Shown: positions 10,701-18,370, counted from the first letter of the stretch. The stretch is 64,000 nucleotides of DNA from Tolypothrix tenuis PCC 7101 (GCF_002368295.1 NZ_AP018248.1:3782767-3846766), one strand, 5' to 3'. The notes: generated by a model not told the origin, from the letters alone. Program-made: numbers and translations.

Positions 10701-11221
10701 GCCAATTGCGCGGTAATTTAATTGCCCAGCAATGGAACCAAAAACTTTACAGCGTGGCTTTATCAGCCGATGGCACAAAAGTTATCAAAAATACAGTCCT
10801 CAATGCTGATTCTCCCGTTGCAGATGGTTTGAGTTTAGTAACTGGGCCTGGAGGTGCAATTCTCGGTATTGACTATGCTGACAATTCAATTACCGTTGCG
10901 ACGGCAGATGATCTTTACATAGTAGATACTACTGCTTATGATATCTTCCCTTGGAGAGCACCAGCAGCAGGTGGTAATACATTTGTGATTGGCGGTAAAA
11001 ACTTTGGTGGAGAAACTGAAGTTTCAATTGGCGGACAAGCTGCAACTATCACTTCAGTTTCATCCCAAAGAATTAAAGGAATTCTCCCCAACTTTACCAC
11101 TAACCAATTCCTTGATCCCAATAAGGATGGATTGTTAGATGTAGTTGTGAAGAGTAATAATCAAACATCTGTAATTACAGATGCATTTGCACCATTAAAT
11201 GACAGTGCAATCTTTGTTTAA
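7724..11221 (+). CDS. Giant modular protein, paralogue of the upstream malectin/propeller protein, with Pro-Thr linkers
   Basis: About 1,165 residues. Order: malectin 1 (from about residue 6 to 149), a long (Pro-Thr)n linker (about 155-196), malectin 2 (about 202-348), a second (Pro-Thr)n linker (about 350-382), a diverged malectin 3 (about 385-535), one Calx-beta-like domain ending in SVNDND, a glucose/sorbosone dehydrogenase-like propeller with WGPDGRLYVGTY and YASGLRNPFGAVF, and a C-terminal TIG domain. The propeller and TIG match the upstream gene closely and both proteins end in a short hydrophobic F-V tail. No signal peptide is seen, so type I-like export is only a guess. The start is uncertain: ATG at 7724 or 7733. 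A strong hairpin with T-rich tail follows at 11348. Confidence 0.83.
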   Translation: MTTMVTKILRINTGGAAYTDTQGNLWEADNYFSDGNTYTTNAAIANTVEDPLYQDERWLDKFSYAIAVDNGDYTVNLKFSELFWTEAGQRVFDVNAENQLVFDDLDIFKEAGGNNIALDKSFKVKVTDGILNLDFLASVNNAKIDAIEIIPVDTTPAPTPTPTPTPTPTPTPTPTPTPTPTPTPTPTPTPTPTPTPTATGKTIRINAGGADYKDSLGNLWEADNDKYFDGGNVYSKTAAIANTVDDGLYQDEHWLDKFSYAIPVDNGKYTVKLKFSELFWTGAAQRVFSVSAEGNPVITNLDIFKEAGGNNIALDKSFDVTVADGTLNLQFLASVNNAKIDAIEITPVDATPTPTPTPTPTPTPTPTPTPTPTPTPTPTPTPEAIRINVGGKAYTDTKGNKWDADQPQYVVGDSNVYTTAAEIGKTEDDPIYQDDRYAAKLAYEIPVAAGNYRVNLHFAENFFTDFNDRIFDVSIEGQKVFSDVDIFKQSKNAFFTGNNSALVLSVPTVTVTDGKLNLNLDASVNNALLSGLEIISLTGPQVILQQTQGRTEVTEGSAGDSYSLVLNTQPTADVTINVVKGDRLVTDKTSLTFTPANWNVPQTVTVNVVDDKIAQGADNLTISHTISTTDSNYQNLTIPELPVSVNDNDIVAISFTKKTVASIAAPSTAAWGPDGRLYVGTYSGEIRAYTFDEKYNVIDTQIITTIQDKAGNKPNILGIAFNPYDQSGSPSIYVAHTRLYGNGGSAFPKTEQSFYSGQVSILDGANFSNLTALVTGLPTSNQDHGINALTFDQKGDLYINVGSNTNAGVINSNIGGLPESPLSAAILKAEISKPGFKGDIKYVLQNPLPPGYEIPAGLTFDPADSQAFGDVANVVPGTDVSVYASGLRNPFGAVFTTKGLLYATDNGHNQGFGELSISATTSIPAPGAPDELNLIKQGEYYGSPNRNRGRTDDRQNVFYGPDKPSTDKYTAPLTTFASSTNGIDEYRATTFQSQLRGNLIAQQWNQKLYSVALSADGTKVIKNTVLNADSPVADGLSLVTGPGGAILGIDYADNSITVATADDLYIVDTTAYDIFPWRAPAAGGNTFVIGGKNFGGETEVSIGGQAATITSVSSQRIKGILPNFTTNQFLDPNKDGLLDVVVKSNNQTSVITDAFAPLNDSAIFV
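8187..8310 (+). repeat. Pro-Thr linker coding repeat 1
   Basis: Hexamer-type repeat of ACACCN and ACGCCN codons, about 20 Pro-Thr dipeptides joining malectin 1 and 2. It is a likely site of slippage length change, since six-base steps preserve the frame. The opposite strand is open as Val-Gly repeats, which is not a gene. Confidence 0.9.
8772..8868 (+). repeat. Pro-Thr linker coding repeat 2
   Basis: Second run of alternating Pro and Thr codons (about 16 dipeptides) between malectin 2 and 3 of the same protein. It has the same composition as the first linker but a different length. Confidence 0.9.
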
Positions 11222-11347
11222 TGAAACATCTAATTATACTGGGCGCTGCTAGCAATCCTATCTGATTTGTGAAATATAAGGTATGAACATTTCATTAATG
11301 ATTTAGGAGTACTATTTAGTGGTTCTAAATCGGTTTTCAGATATTAC

Positions 11348-11379
11348 AGGGACACAAATAATTTGTGTCCCTATTTTCA
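11348..11379 (+). terminator. Rho-independent terminator-like hairpin after the second malectin gene
   Basis: Perfect 11-bp stem AGGGACACAAA / TTTGTGTCCCT with a 3-base loop, followed by ATTTTCATTT. It lies 127 bases past the stop at 11221. Confidence 0.7.
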
Positions 11380-11494
11380 TTTATAAATTAGAACAATTAG
11401 CTGTTATTATCATGTCTGAACCCAAGAATACCATTTTGAATACATAACATGGCAGATAGGTAGGGCACGGCATCTACCATCTTTTGACATATCC

Positions 11495-11638
11495 AGGACT
11501 TACGCAACTGGTACACCAATCTTCTGGTTTAAGAGTCAAGAGTCAAGAGTCAAGGGTCAAAATTCAGGTTTTTTGGACTTTTGACGGTTGACCCTGGACA
11601 GCCTAAACGAAAAATAATGTGACACTTGCGTAAGTCCT
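11495..11638. mobile_element. MITE-like element C
   Basis: A 144-bp element bounded by a perfect 13-bp inverted repeat AGGACTTACGCAA / TTGCGTAAGTCCT. The interior carries GAGTCAA heptamers and a TTTTTGGACTTTTGAC tract. There is no open frame. Ends of this type are common in Nostoc-like genomes. Confidence 0.75.
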
Positions 11639-11666
11639 AATATCAAATATCTTACTGGTGCCCAGT

Positions 11667-11854
11667 GGTGTCAACTTAACGTGAAATCCACTTGGTTGCA
11701 AGGTTTTGCCCTCACCCCCAGCCCCTCTCCCACCAGGAGAGGGGAGCAATAGATTCAATTCCCCTTCTCCCTGAGGGAGAAGGGGTTAGGGGATGAGGGC
11801 GCGAGGTATTTGTACAACGCCCGCCCTATATAGCTTTTAGCTTAAGTTGACACC
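11667..11854. mobile_element. MITE-like element D, copy 1 (inverted)
   Basis: A 188-bp element with 13-bp terminal inverted repeats GGTGTCAACTTAA / TTAAGTTGACACC. Inside are paired CTCTCC..GGAGAG and CTTCTCCCT..AGGGAGAAG hairpins. Two further copies in the opposite orientation lie at 19165-19351 and 19370-19555. Confidence 0.75.
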
Positions 11855-12020
11855 AATGACTGGTGCCGTGCCCCTACAATCTGTCGCATTCTTTTTTCAA
11901 ACTGGTGTAATTAATTTTATGTAACTACTTATTCATTTGCGTAGGCGTTCGCGTAGCGTCTCGTAGAGAAGCCCGCTGTAGGCATCGCAAACTCGCCCAC
12001 CAACAACAGAAGCCACTATC

Positions 12021-12293
12021 GTTAAGTCAATAGTGGCTATTCTCAACTCAATAGTGGCTATTCTCAACTCAGTAGCGGCTTTGCTCAACTCAGTAGTGGC
12101 TATTCTCAACTCAATAGTGGCTTTGCTCAACTCAGTAGCGGCTATTCTTAACTCAATAGTGGCTATTCTTAACTCAGTAGCGGCTATTCTCAACTCAATA
12201 GTGGCTTTCCTCAACTCAATAGCGGCTATTCTCAACTCAATAGCGGCTATTCTCAACTCAATAGTGGCTTTCCTCAACTCAATAGTGGCTTTC
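12021..12293. repeat. 21-bp minisatellite, 13 tandem units
   Basis: Thirteen consecutive units of 21 bp on the consensus CTCAACTCAATAGTGGCTAT plus T, with variation limited to A/G and T/C changes (CAATAG or CAGTAG; GTGG or GCGG; ATT, TTG or TTC at the end). The unit length is a multiple of three, so both strands stay open: plus gives a heptad like N-S-I-V-A-I-L and minus gives I-E-L-R-I-A-T. An ORF covers it on each strand (plus 12033-12404, minus 11933-12277), but no flanking sequence looks like a protein domain and no ribosome site stands out. I call it a repeat, not a gene. Confidence 0.85.
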
Positions 12294-12446
12294 CTAATAT
12301 TTCCATACCTCTTGTTTTTGCCTCTTGCCTTCTTAGCTCGACTTTATCCATTTTTGATTCAATCAAGCAGCGTAAACAGCAATATCCCGCAAACGTTCAA
12401 ATAAAGCTACAAAGAATTTATCTGCCGCAAACATTATTTGAATTGG

Positions 12447-12775
12447 TATAAGACTCATATTTGATTTCTGAAATACACGTAGGGGAGCCAGTCGCTTGGG
12501 CGGGTTTCCCGACTTGAGCGAACTGGCGTTGTGTTGTCGCGCAGCGCAACGCACCAAAGCCCAGAATAAGGTGCGTTACACTTCGTGATAACGCACCCTA
12601 CTGGCGTGTCTAGACTAAAATAGTGTATTATTCAAACTCTTGTGGGATGGGCATCTTGCCCGTCCTGGGCGGACAAGATGTCCACCCCACGAGAAAATTA
12701 TATTGCCACATTTTAGCCTTGTCGCGCCACTACACATACTTAGATTTTTTCAATAATCAAATCGGATTCCTATAT
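12447..12775. mobile_element. MITE-like element B, copy 2, with internal insertion
   Basis: The left end (TATAAGACTCATATTTGATT) and right end (TTCAATAATCAAATCGGATT) match element B at 7048-7157, but the interior is about 220 bp longer. The extra sequence contains a GTGCGTTACACTTCGTGATA tract and a long imperfect hairpin at about 12637-12693 (CTTGTGGG..GGGCATCTTGCC paired with GGACAAGATGTCC..CCCAC), itself a dispersed cyanobacterial palindrome type. Confidence 0.6.
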
Positions 12776-12849
12776 AAATTTTATATTTTAGTGAAACGTG
12801 GTATTACTCTAAGAAAAAAGAAAGCGCTCAGGAAGGAGCAAGACTAAAA

Positions 12850-13572
12850 TTGTCAAATCATGAAACTGTCTCTATAAACATTCCCAAGCTTTCGATTATT
12901 ATTCCTACGTTAAATGAAGCAGCAAATATTGCAGAGGCAATTATCACAACTCAGGGCAGTATAAATACAGAAGTAATTGTGGTTGATGGTGGCTCTCAGG
13001 ATGACACTGTAGCTATAGCCAAGTCATTGGGTGTGAAAGTTATCTTCTCATCTCCTGGGCGGGGAGTGCAAATGAATGCTGGTGCTGTAGCTGCTGGTGG
13101 TGAGATTCTGCTGTTTCTCCACGCAGATACTCGCTTACCTGCTGGCTTTGATGGTATGGTGCGGACTGCACTCCCACAACCAAAAACAGTGGCGGGTGCG
13201 TTTAAGTTGGGGATTGATGCATCGCCTTGGGGTATCAGGTTGGTGGAATGGGGAGTAAATTTGCGATCGCATTTTCTCCAAATGCCCTATGGCGATCAAG
13301 CTATTTTTATCACTAAATCAATGTTTCAGCAAATAGGCGGTTTCCCTGAATTGCCGATTATGGAAGACTTTGAACTCATTCGCCGTTTAAAACGCATTGG
13401 TAAAATTATCATTATTCCCGTACCAGTTCTCACATCTGCGCGGCGATGGTTAAAAAAGGGAATTTTTCAAACTACCCTGATAAATCAAATTGTAATTATC
13501 GCTTATTTACTGGGGGTATCACCTGAGCAAATTCGTAGCTGGTATCGCCAGGGAAAATTTAGAAAGATTTAA
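12850..13572 (+). CDS. TIGR04283-type family 2 glycosyltransferase
   Basis: GT-A fold glycosyltransferase family 2, about 240 residues. It shows LSIIIPTLNEAANI, a DGGSQDDT nucleotide-sugar motif, LFLHADTRLP containing the D-x-D-like metal site, and the PYGDQAIF and MEDFEL motifs. Length and motifs match the TIGR04283 group, which databases often label arsenosugar biosynthesis glycosyltransferase; that role is not demonstrated for this gene. The start is TTG at 12850, supported by a GGAAGGAG ribosome site 11 bases upstream; no in-frame ATG is available nearby. It heads a run of five same-strand genes, 83 bp before a TVP38 protein. Confidence 0.85.
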   Translation: MSNHETVSINIPKLSIIIPTLNEAANIAEAIITTQGSINTEVIVVDGGSQDDTVAIAKSLGVKVIFSSPGRGVQMNAGAVAAGGEILLFLHADTRLPAGFDGMVRTALPQPKTVAGAFKLGIDASPWGIRLVEWGVNLRSHFLQMPYGDQAIFITKSMFQQIGGFPELPIMEDFELIRRLKRIGKIIIIPVPVLTSARRWLKKGIFQTTLINQIVIIAYLLGVSPEQIRSWYRQGKFRKI

Positions 13573-13655
13573 GCTGATTCTCAGGGAAGTAGAATATTTT
13601 GGTTGTAGATAGCAAGACGCTCAACAGTAAACAGGCTCATAACTGATAACTGAAA

Positions 13656-14402
13656 ATGCCAAAGCGCCAATTGTATCCTAAACCGAAATTTTTACTATTA
13701 GGTTGTCTAGTTGCCACAGTCATCATTGCTAGCCAACGTCTCAACATCCAAGAAATATTACATACATTAATCGCGTCAGTTAACAATCTAGGCTATTTTG
13801 GCCCAATTGCTTTTATCGCCATTTACAACTTAGCCACTTTACTATTTATACCAGGTTCTATTTTAACTTTAAAAGGTGGTTGTTTATTTGGTGTTTTTTG
13901 GGGTTCTATTTATGTCCTAATTGCTGCCACCATTGGAGCTACTTTAGCTTTTTTAATTGGTCGCTATCTTTCACGAGATTGGGTAGTACAACAACTAGAA
14001 AAACATCCTAAATTTAAAGCGATTGATTTAGCTGTGGCTCAAGCAGGATGGAAAATTGTGCTACTAACTCGCCTTTCTCCTATCTTTCCTTTTAATTTAT
14101 TAAATTATGCATTTGGAGTCACGCAAGTTTCCCTCAAAGATTATATATTAGGTTCTCTTGGGATTATTCCGGGAACTGTGATGTATGTTTACATCGGCTC
14201 TTTAGCGACAAATCTGACGATGCTGAATACAAACAATCATCCTCAAAATTCCCAAGCTCAAATTGGGGAATGGGTGATACAAATCCTGGGATTAATTGCT
14301 ACAGTGGCGGTGACTGTATATATAACCAAAGTTGCTCAAAAAGCTCTCAAACAAACTGTAGCAACAGTTGAAATTACTGATGAGAGAAGTAACGAAAATT
14401 AA
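13656..14402 (+). CDS. TVP38/TMEM64 family membrane protein (VTT domain), copy 1
   Basis: Integral membrane protein of the DedA/TVP38/TMEM64 superfamily, 248 residues with about five or six hydrophobic segments. Family landmarks are FIPGSILTLKGGCLFG, the re-entrant-loop region GATLAFLIGRYLSRDW, and LTRLSPIFPFNLLNYAFGVT followed by a GIIPGTVMYVYIGS loop. Relatives act in lipid or small-molecule translocation; the substrate is unknown here. A close paralogue lies 1.6 kb downstream (15986-16717), separated by a binding-protein gene. In bacteria this family often neighbours or fuses to MerA-like disulfide reductases, which is also true here. Confidence 0.88.
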   Translation: MPKRQLYPKPKFLLLGCLVATVIIASQRLNIQEILHTLIASVNNLGYFGPIAFIAIYNLATLLFIPGSILTLKGGCLFGVFWGSIYVLIAATIGATLAFLIGRYLSRDWVVQQLEKHPKFKAIDLAVAQAGWKIVLLTRLSPIFPFNLLNYAFGVTQVSLKDYILGSLGIIPGTVMYVYIGSLATNLTMLNTNNHPQNSQAQIGEWVIQILGLIATVAVTVYITKVAQKALKQTVATVEITDERSNEN

Positions 14403-14463
14403 CAAATAGTTCGATTTTTTTACGGTATTAATTTTATTTAAATTCTTATAATTATATATCACG

Positions 14464-15687
14464 ATGAAAAATGCGATTGCACGTCAAACTGTCTTATTAT
14501 TTACCTGCTCTGTATTGTTGATAGGCTGTGGTAAAAGTAGCAGTACGCATAAAACTTCCACAACTAATTCTACATCAGAAGCTACTAATGCAATACCAAT
14601 AGGAATTGCATTTGCTCAAACAAGTAATGTAGCATTACTCGGTCAAGAAGGCACTGATGGCGTAAAAATTGCTGAGAAATATTTTAATGCTAAAGGAGGT
14701 ATCAATGGTAAACCAATTAAATTAATCTTTCAAGATACTGGCGGCGATGAAGTGGGAACTGTTAATGCTTTTCAAACTTTAATTAATCAAAATAAAGTTG
14801 TAGGAATTATTGGCCCTACTTTATCACAGCAAGCTTTTAGTGCTAATCCCATTGCCGAACGCAATCAAGTTCCAGTTATTGGTGCATCAAATACAGCTAA
14901 AGGGATTCCCGAAATTGGTGATTATGTGGCGCGGGTTTCTTCCTCGGTGGCTGTTGTCGCACCTTATGCAGTGAAAGCAGCGCTTAAACAAAATCCGAAT
15001 ATCAAAAGAGTGGCGGTATTCTACGCTCAAAATGATGCTTTCAATAAATCAGAAACAGAAATATTTCAGAAAACAGTTAAAGATTTAGGATTAGATTTAG
15101 TTACAGTTCAAAAATTCCAAACTACAGATACCGACTTTCAAACACAAGCCAGTAGTGCCATTAATTTAAAACCAGATTTAGCAATTATCTCTGGTTTAGC
15201 TGTTGATGGCGGTAATTTAGTTAAACAATTACGAGAACTGGGATATAAAGGAATTATTATTGGTGGTAATGGGTTTAATACATCTCATATATTTTCAGTC
15301 TGCAAAGCTCTTTGTGATGGCGTGATTATTGCCCAAGCTTATAGTCCAGAATATCAGAGTGAAATTAACACAGCATTTCGCAAAGCTTATTTTGAGCAAT
15401 ATCGTAGAGAACCACCCCAAGTCAGCGCCCAAGCCTTTACTGCGTTACAGGTATATGTAGAAGCGCTGCAATCTTTAGATAAAAAAGGTAACATTACTCA
15501 ACTTTCATTACCACAACTGCGTAAAGCATTAAATCAAGAACTACTCAAAGGAACTTATCAAACTCCTTTGGGTGAAATTGCTTTTACATCAGTCGGTGAT
15601 GTCATTCAGAAAGACTTTTACGTTGCTCAATTGAAGATGGAAGCTAACGGGGTGAAAGGAAAATTTGCGTTTTTAAACATTAAATAA
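14464..15687 (+). CDS. Type-I periplasmic binding lipoprotein (LivK/branched-chain amino acid type)
   Basis: ABC-transporter substrate-binding lipoprotein, 407 residues, of the leucine/isoleucine/valine-binding (peripla_BP_6) group. A signal sequence ends in the lipobox L-I-G-C22. The mature domain begins IPIGIAFAQTSNVALLGQEG and continues with KYFNAKGGINGKPI, a typical amide-binding signature, and GIIGPTLSQQAFSA. No permease or ATPase gene of the Liv type is adjacent; it sits between two TVP38-family membrane protein genes on the same strand. It may serve a remote transporter or act with these neighbours; the second idea is only contextual. The ligand is unknown. Confidence 0.87.
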   Translation: MKNAIARQTVLLFTCSVLLIGCGKSSSTHKTSTTNSTSEATNAIPIGIAFAQTSNVALLGQEGTDGVKIAEKYFNAKGGINGKPIKLIFQDTGGDEVGTVNAFQTLINQNKVVGIIGPTLSQQAFSANPIAERNQVPVIGASNTAKGIPEIGDYVARVSSSVAVVAPYAVKAALKQNPNIKRVAVFYAQNDAFNKSETEIFQKTVKDLGLDLVTVQKFQTTDTDFQTQASSAINLKPDLAIISGLAVDGGNLVKQLRELGYKGIIIGGNGFNTSHIFSVCKALCDGVIIAQAYSPEYQSEINTAFRKAYFEQYRREPPQVSAQAFTALQVYVEALQSLDKKGNITQLSLPQLRKALNQELLKGTYQTPLGEIAFTSVGDVIQKDFYVAQLKMEANGVKGKFAFLNIK

Positions 15688-15714
15688 AACAAGTATCTCA
15701 CTCAAATGAAATAC

Positions 15715-15951
15715 ACTGTTTGATAAATTTATTTGCTAAGAGGTTATTTATAAAGTAAAAATAAAATTATTGTAGGATGCGTTAGGCGCTGGTTTCCAAT
15801 ATGATTTGTCATGAAAGAACTATCCTAGCGCCTAACGCATCATCCACGCGGTGGTGCGTTACGGCTAAATTCCATTGTCTCTGTGTCCCAAATCCTTTCA
15901 TAGCCGTAACACACCCTACTTAAGATTTACTGTTTGACAAATTTATTTGCT
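15715..15951. repeat. 23-bp direct repeats flanking a palindromic repeat insert
   Basis: ACTGTTTGATAAATTTATTT-GCT at 15715-15737 recurs with one change at 15929-15951. The 191 bp between contain a long inverted pair (GGATGCGTTAGGCGCT near 15775, AGCGCCTAACGCATC near 15827) and GTGCGTTACGG-type repeat pieces. The second copy runs to 35 bases before the following gene's ATG. Confidence 0.65.
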
Positions 15952-15985
15952 CAGGCATCTACCTATACAATCAGGCTATTTAAAA

Positions 15986-16717
15986 ATGATATATTCTCAT
16001 TACTTTAAAAAAATCCTTTTATTCACATTTATAGCAATCAATATTGCCTTTATTTTCAACAATGATACAGCATTAGCACAAGAAGCAAATACCTTTAATC
16101 CCCAAGTAATTTTACGCGATGCTTTGCAATGGATTGATAGCCTTGGTTCTGTAGGAGCGATCGCTTTTATTGGACTATATATTATTGCTACCGTTGCTTT
16201 TTTACCAGGTTCGATTCTTACCTTAGGTGCTGGTGTTGTCTTTGGTGTAGTTTGGGGTTCGCTTTACGTATTTATTGGTGCAACTTTAGGAGCAACTGCA
16301 GCTTTTCTTGTAGGACGTTATTTAGCGAGAGGGTGGGTTGCAAATAAAATTGCAGGTAATCAAAAATTTGTCGCTATTGATCATGCTGTTGGCAAAGCAG
16401 GATTAAAAATAGTCCTGTTAACGCGACTTTCTCCGATATTTCCGTTTAATTTATTAAATTACGCCTTTGGGATTACAGGAGTTTCTCTTCAGGACTACTG
16501 TATTGGTTCTGTAGGGATGATTCCTGGAACCATTATGTACGTTTATATTGGTTCTTTAGCTGGTAATCTTGCCAGAATTGGCAGTGAAACTCAACCTACC
16601 AATTTAACAATACAATGGGCAATTCGCATAATTGGTTTTATTGCTACAGTTGCAGTCACAATTTATGTAACGAAGATAGCAAGGAAAGCTTTAGAAGAAG
16701 AAGTCAACAATAATTAA
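15986..16717 (+). CDS. TVP38/TMEM64 family membrane protein, copy 2
   Basis: Paralogue of the gene at 13656, 243 residues from the ATG at 15986. That start gives MIYSHYFKKILLF, a hydrophobic segment and an A-L-A-Q signal-like end. An in-frame TTG at 15947 lies inside a dispersed repeat and is unlikely. Conserved parts are FLPGSILTLGAGVVFG, GATLGATAAFLVGRYLARGW, LTRLSPIFPFNLLNYAFGIT and GMIPGTIMYVYIGS. It differs from copy 1 mainly in the longer N-terminal leader. The disulfide-reductase gene starts 21 bp after the stop, so the two are very likely co-transcribed. Confidence 0.87.
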   Translation: MIYSHYFKKILLFTFIAINIAFIFNNDTALAQEANTFNPQVILRDALQWIDSLGSVGAIAFIGLYIIATVAFLPGSILTLGAGVVFGVVWGSLYVFIGATLGATAAFLVGRYLARGWVANKIAGNQKFVAIDHAVGKAGLKIVLLTRLSPIFPFNLLNYAFGITGVSLQDYCIGSVGMIPGTIMYVYIGSLAGNLARIGSETQPTNLTIQWAIRIIGFIATVAVTIYVTKIARKALEEEVNNN

Positions 16718-16738
16718 AAACTTAGCAACAATCAACAA

Positions 16739-18286
16739 ATGTCTAATTTAGAATTTGAAAGAGTGACAGTCCGCCCAATGGATGAATATAACCAAACTTT
16801 GGTATCCCACGTTCATCCACCGGATTGGGTAAATCCCAAGCCTGCTGATATTTATGACTTAGTAGTAATCGGTGCGGGAACAGCAGGATTAGTTGTGGCT
16901 GCGGGTGCTGCGGGTTTAGATTTGGGTTTAAAAGTAGCATTAATTGAAAAGCATCTCATGGGTGGAGATTGCTTAAATGTAGGTTGCGTTCCTTCAAAAA
17001 CTATTATTCGCTCGGCTCGTGTGGTGGGGGAATTGTGGGATGGGAAGGAATTAGGAATTAATATTCCTCAAAATATTGATATTGATTTTCCCGCAGTTAT
17101 GGAGAGAATGCGCCGCATTCGTGCTGGTATTAGTCCCCATGATTCTGCTGCACGCTTTCAAAAGTTAGGCGTTGATGTATTTTTAGGTAGCGGTCGATTT
17201 GCGAGTAAAAATACTGTGGAAGTTGAAGGACAAACTCTGCGGTTTAAAAAAGCAGTAATTGCGACGGGAGCAAGAGCCGCACAACCAGGAATTACAGGAA
17301 TTGAAAAAGCTGGTTATTTAACTAATGAATCGGTTTTTTCCTTGATTCAAAAACCAGAACGGTTAGCAGTAATTGGGGGTGGGCCGATTGGTTGCGAATT
17401 AGCGCAAGCTTTCCGACGCTTGGGTTCTGAGGTGGTGCTTTTACATCGCAGTTCTCATGTTCTTAATAAAGAAGATGCGGAAGCTGCGGAAATTCTGCAA
17501 AAGGTTTTAATTAAAGAAGGAATTCGCCTAGTACTGAATTGCAAATTAGAAGAAGTCGTCACTGTCACCGAAGGTAAGCGCCTGTATTTTTCTACCAACG
17601 GACATCGGGATTCTGTAACTGTAGATGAAATTTTAGTGGGTGCGGGACGCGCTCCCAATGTCGAAGGGTTAAATTTAGAAGCCGTTGGGGTAGAGTACGA
17701 CAAGCAGCATGGTGTAAAGGTCAATGATTACCTGCAAACGACTAATCCCAAAATTTATGCAGCCGGGGATATCTGCATGAATTGGAAATTTACCCATGCA
17801 GCCGATGCAGCCGCACGCATTGTCATTAAAAATACCTTATTTTCGCCCTTTGGTTTAAGTCGTAGCAAACTCAGCAGTTTAGTTATGCCTTGGGTAACCT
17901 ATACTGACCCAGAAATTGCCCATGTAGGATTGTCAGAACAAGAAGCCAAAGATAAAGGCTGGAATATCGAGACAATCAAAATTCCTTTTAGTAGTGTAGA
18001 CCGTGCGATCGCAGATGGTGAAGAGTCAGGATTCCTGAAAATTCTCCACAAAAAAGGCTCCGATGAAATTCTCGGTGCAACTATTGTCGCTCGTCATGCA
18101 GGGGAAATGATTTCGGAAGTAACTACAGCAATTGTCGGTAAGTTAGGTTTGAACAAGTTAAGCGGTGTCATTCATCCCTATCCCACCCAAGCAGAAGCGA
18201 TTAAGAAAGCTGCTGATGCTTATCGGCGCACATTGTTAACAGAAAATACCAAACGCCTTTTAGGTTTTCTCACCAAATTGTCTTAA
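16739..18286 (+). CDS. MerA-like pyridine nucleotide-disulfide oxidoreductase
   Basis: FAD-dependent class I disulfide reductase, 515 residues, of the mercuric reductase/dihydrolipoyl dehydrogenase branch. It has a GAGTAG FAD fold (45-50), the redox motif GGDCLNVGCVPSKT (Cys78 and Cys83), an NAD(P)H fold GGGPIGCELAQAF, the second FAD motif YAAGDIC and a dimer-domain HPYPTQAE with the catalytic His. It lacks both the N-terminal heavy-metal domain and the C-terminal Cys pair of genuine MerA, so Hg(II) reduction is doubtful despite how such genes are usually labelled. It is probably co-transcribed with the TVP38 gene 21 bp upstream. A 25-bp palindrome follows at 18346. Confidence 0.87.
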   Translation: MSNLEFERVTVRPMDEYNQTLVSHVHPPDWVNPKPADIYDLVVIGAGTAGLVVAAGAAGLDLGLKVALIEKHLMGGDCLNVGCVPSKTIIRSARVVGELWDGKELGINIPQNIDIDFPAVMERMRRIRAGISPHDSAARFQKLGVDVFLGSGRFASKNTVEVEGQTLRFKKAVIATGARAAQPGITGIEKAGYLTNESVFSLIQKPERLAVIGGGPIGCELAQAFRRLGSEVVLLHRSSHVLNKEDAEAAEILQKVLIKEGIRLVLNCKLEEVVTVTEGKRLYFSTNGHRDSVTVDEILVGAGRAPNVEGLNLEAVGVEYDKQHGVKVNDYLQTTNPKIYAAGDICMNWKFTHAADAAARIVIKNTLFSPFGLSRSKLSSLVMPWVTYTDPEIAHVGLSEQEAKDKGWNIETIKIPFSSVDRAIADGEESGFLKILHKKGSDEILGATIVARHAGEMISEVTTAIVGKLGLNKLSGVIHPYPTQAEAIKKAADAYRRTLLTENTKRLLGFLTKLS

Positions 18287-18345
18287 TCTGCGTACTCTTT
18301 GAGATTAGGCCTGGATTTCAGAGTTTGAATTTGTTGCCGAAACAT

Positions 18346-18370
18346 TAGGATGCGTTAATAACGCATCCTA
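18346..18370. terminator. Palindromic hairpin after the disulfide reductase
   Basis: Perfect 12-bp arms TAGGATGCGTTA / TAACGCATCCTA with a single central base, 60 bp past the stop. There is no T-run, so it is either a weak terminator or a member of the dispersed GGATGCGTTA repeat family. Confidence 0.4.

Noticed and set aside
11933..12404. Open frames on both strands across the 21-bp minisatellite
   Set aside because: Openness follows from a stop-free 21-bp unit. No recognised flanking domain or clear ribosome site, so I annotated only the repeat.
16739..18286. True mercuric reductase
   Set aside because: It lacks the N-terminal metal-binding domain and the C-terminal cysteine pair needed for Hg(II) handling; called MerA-like only.
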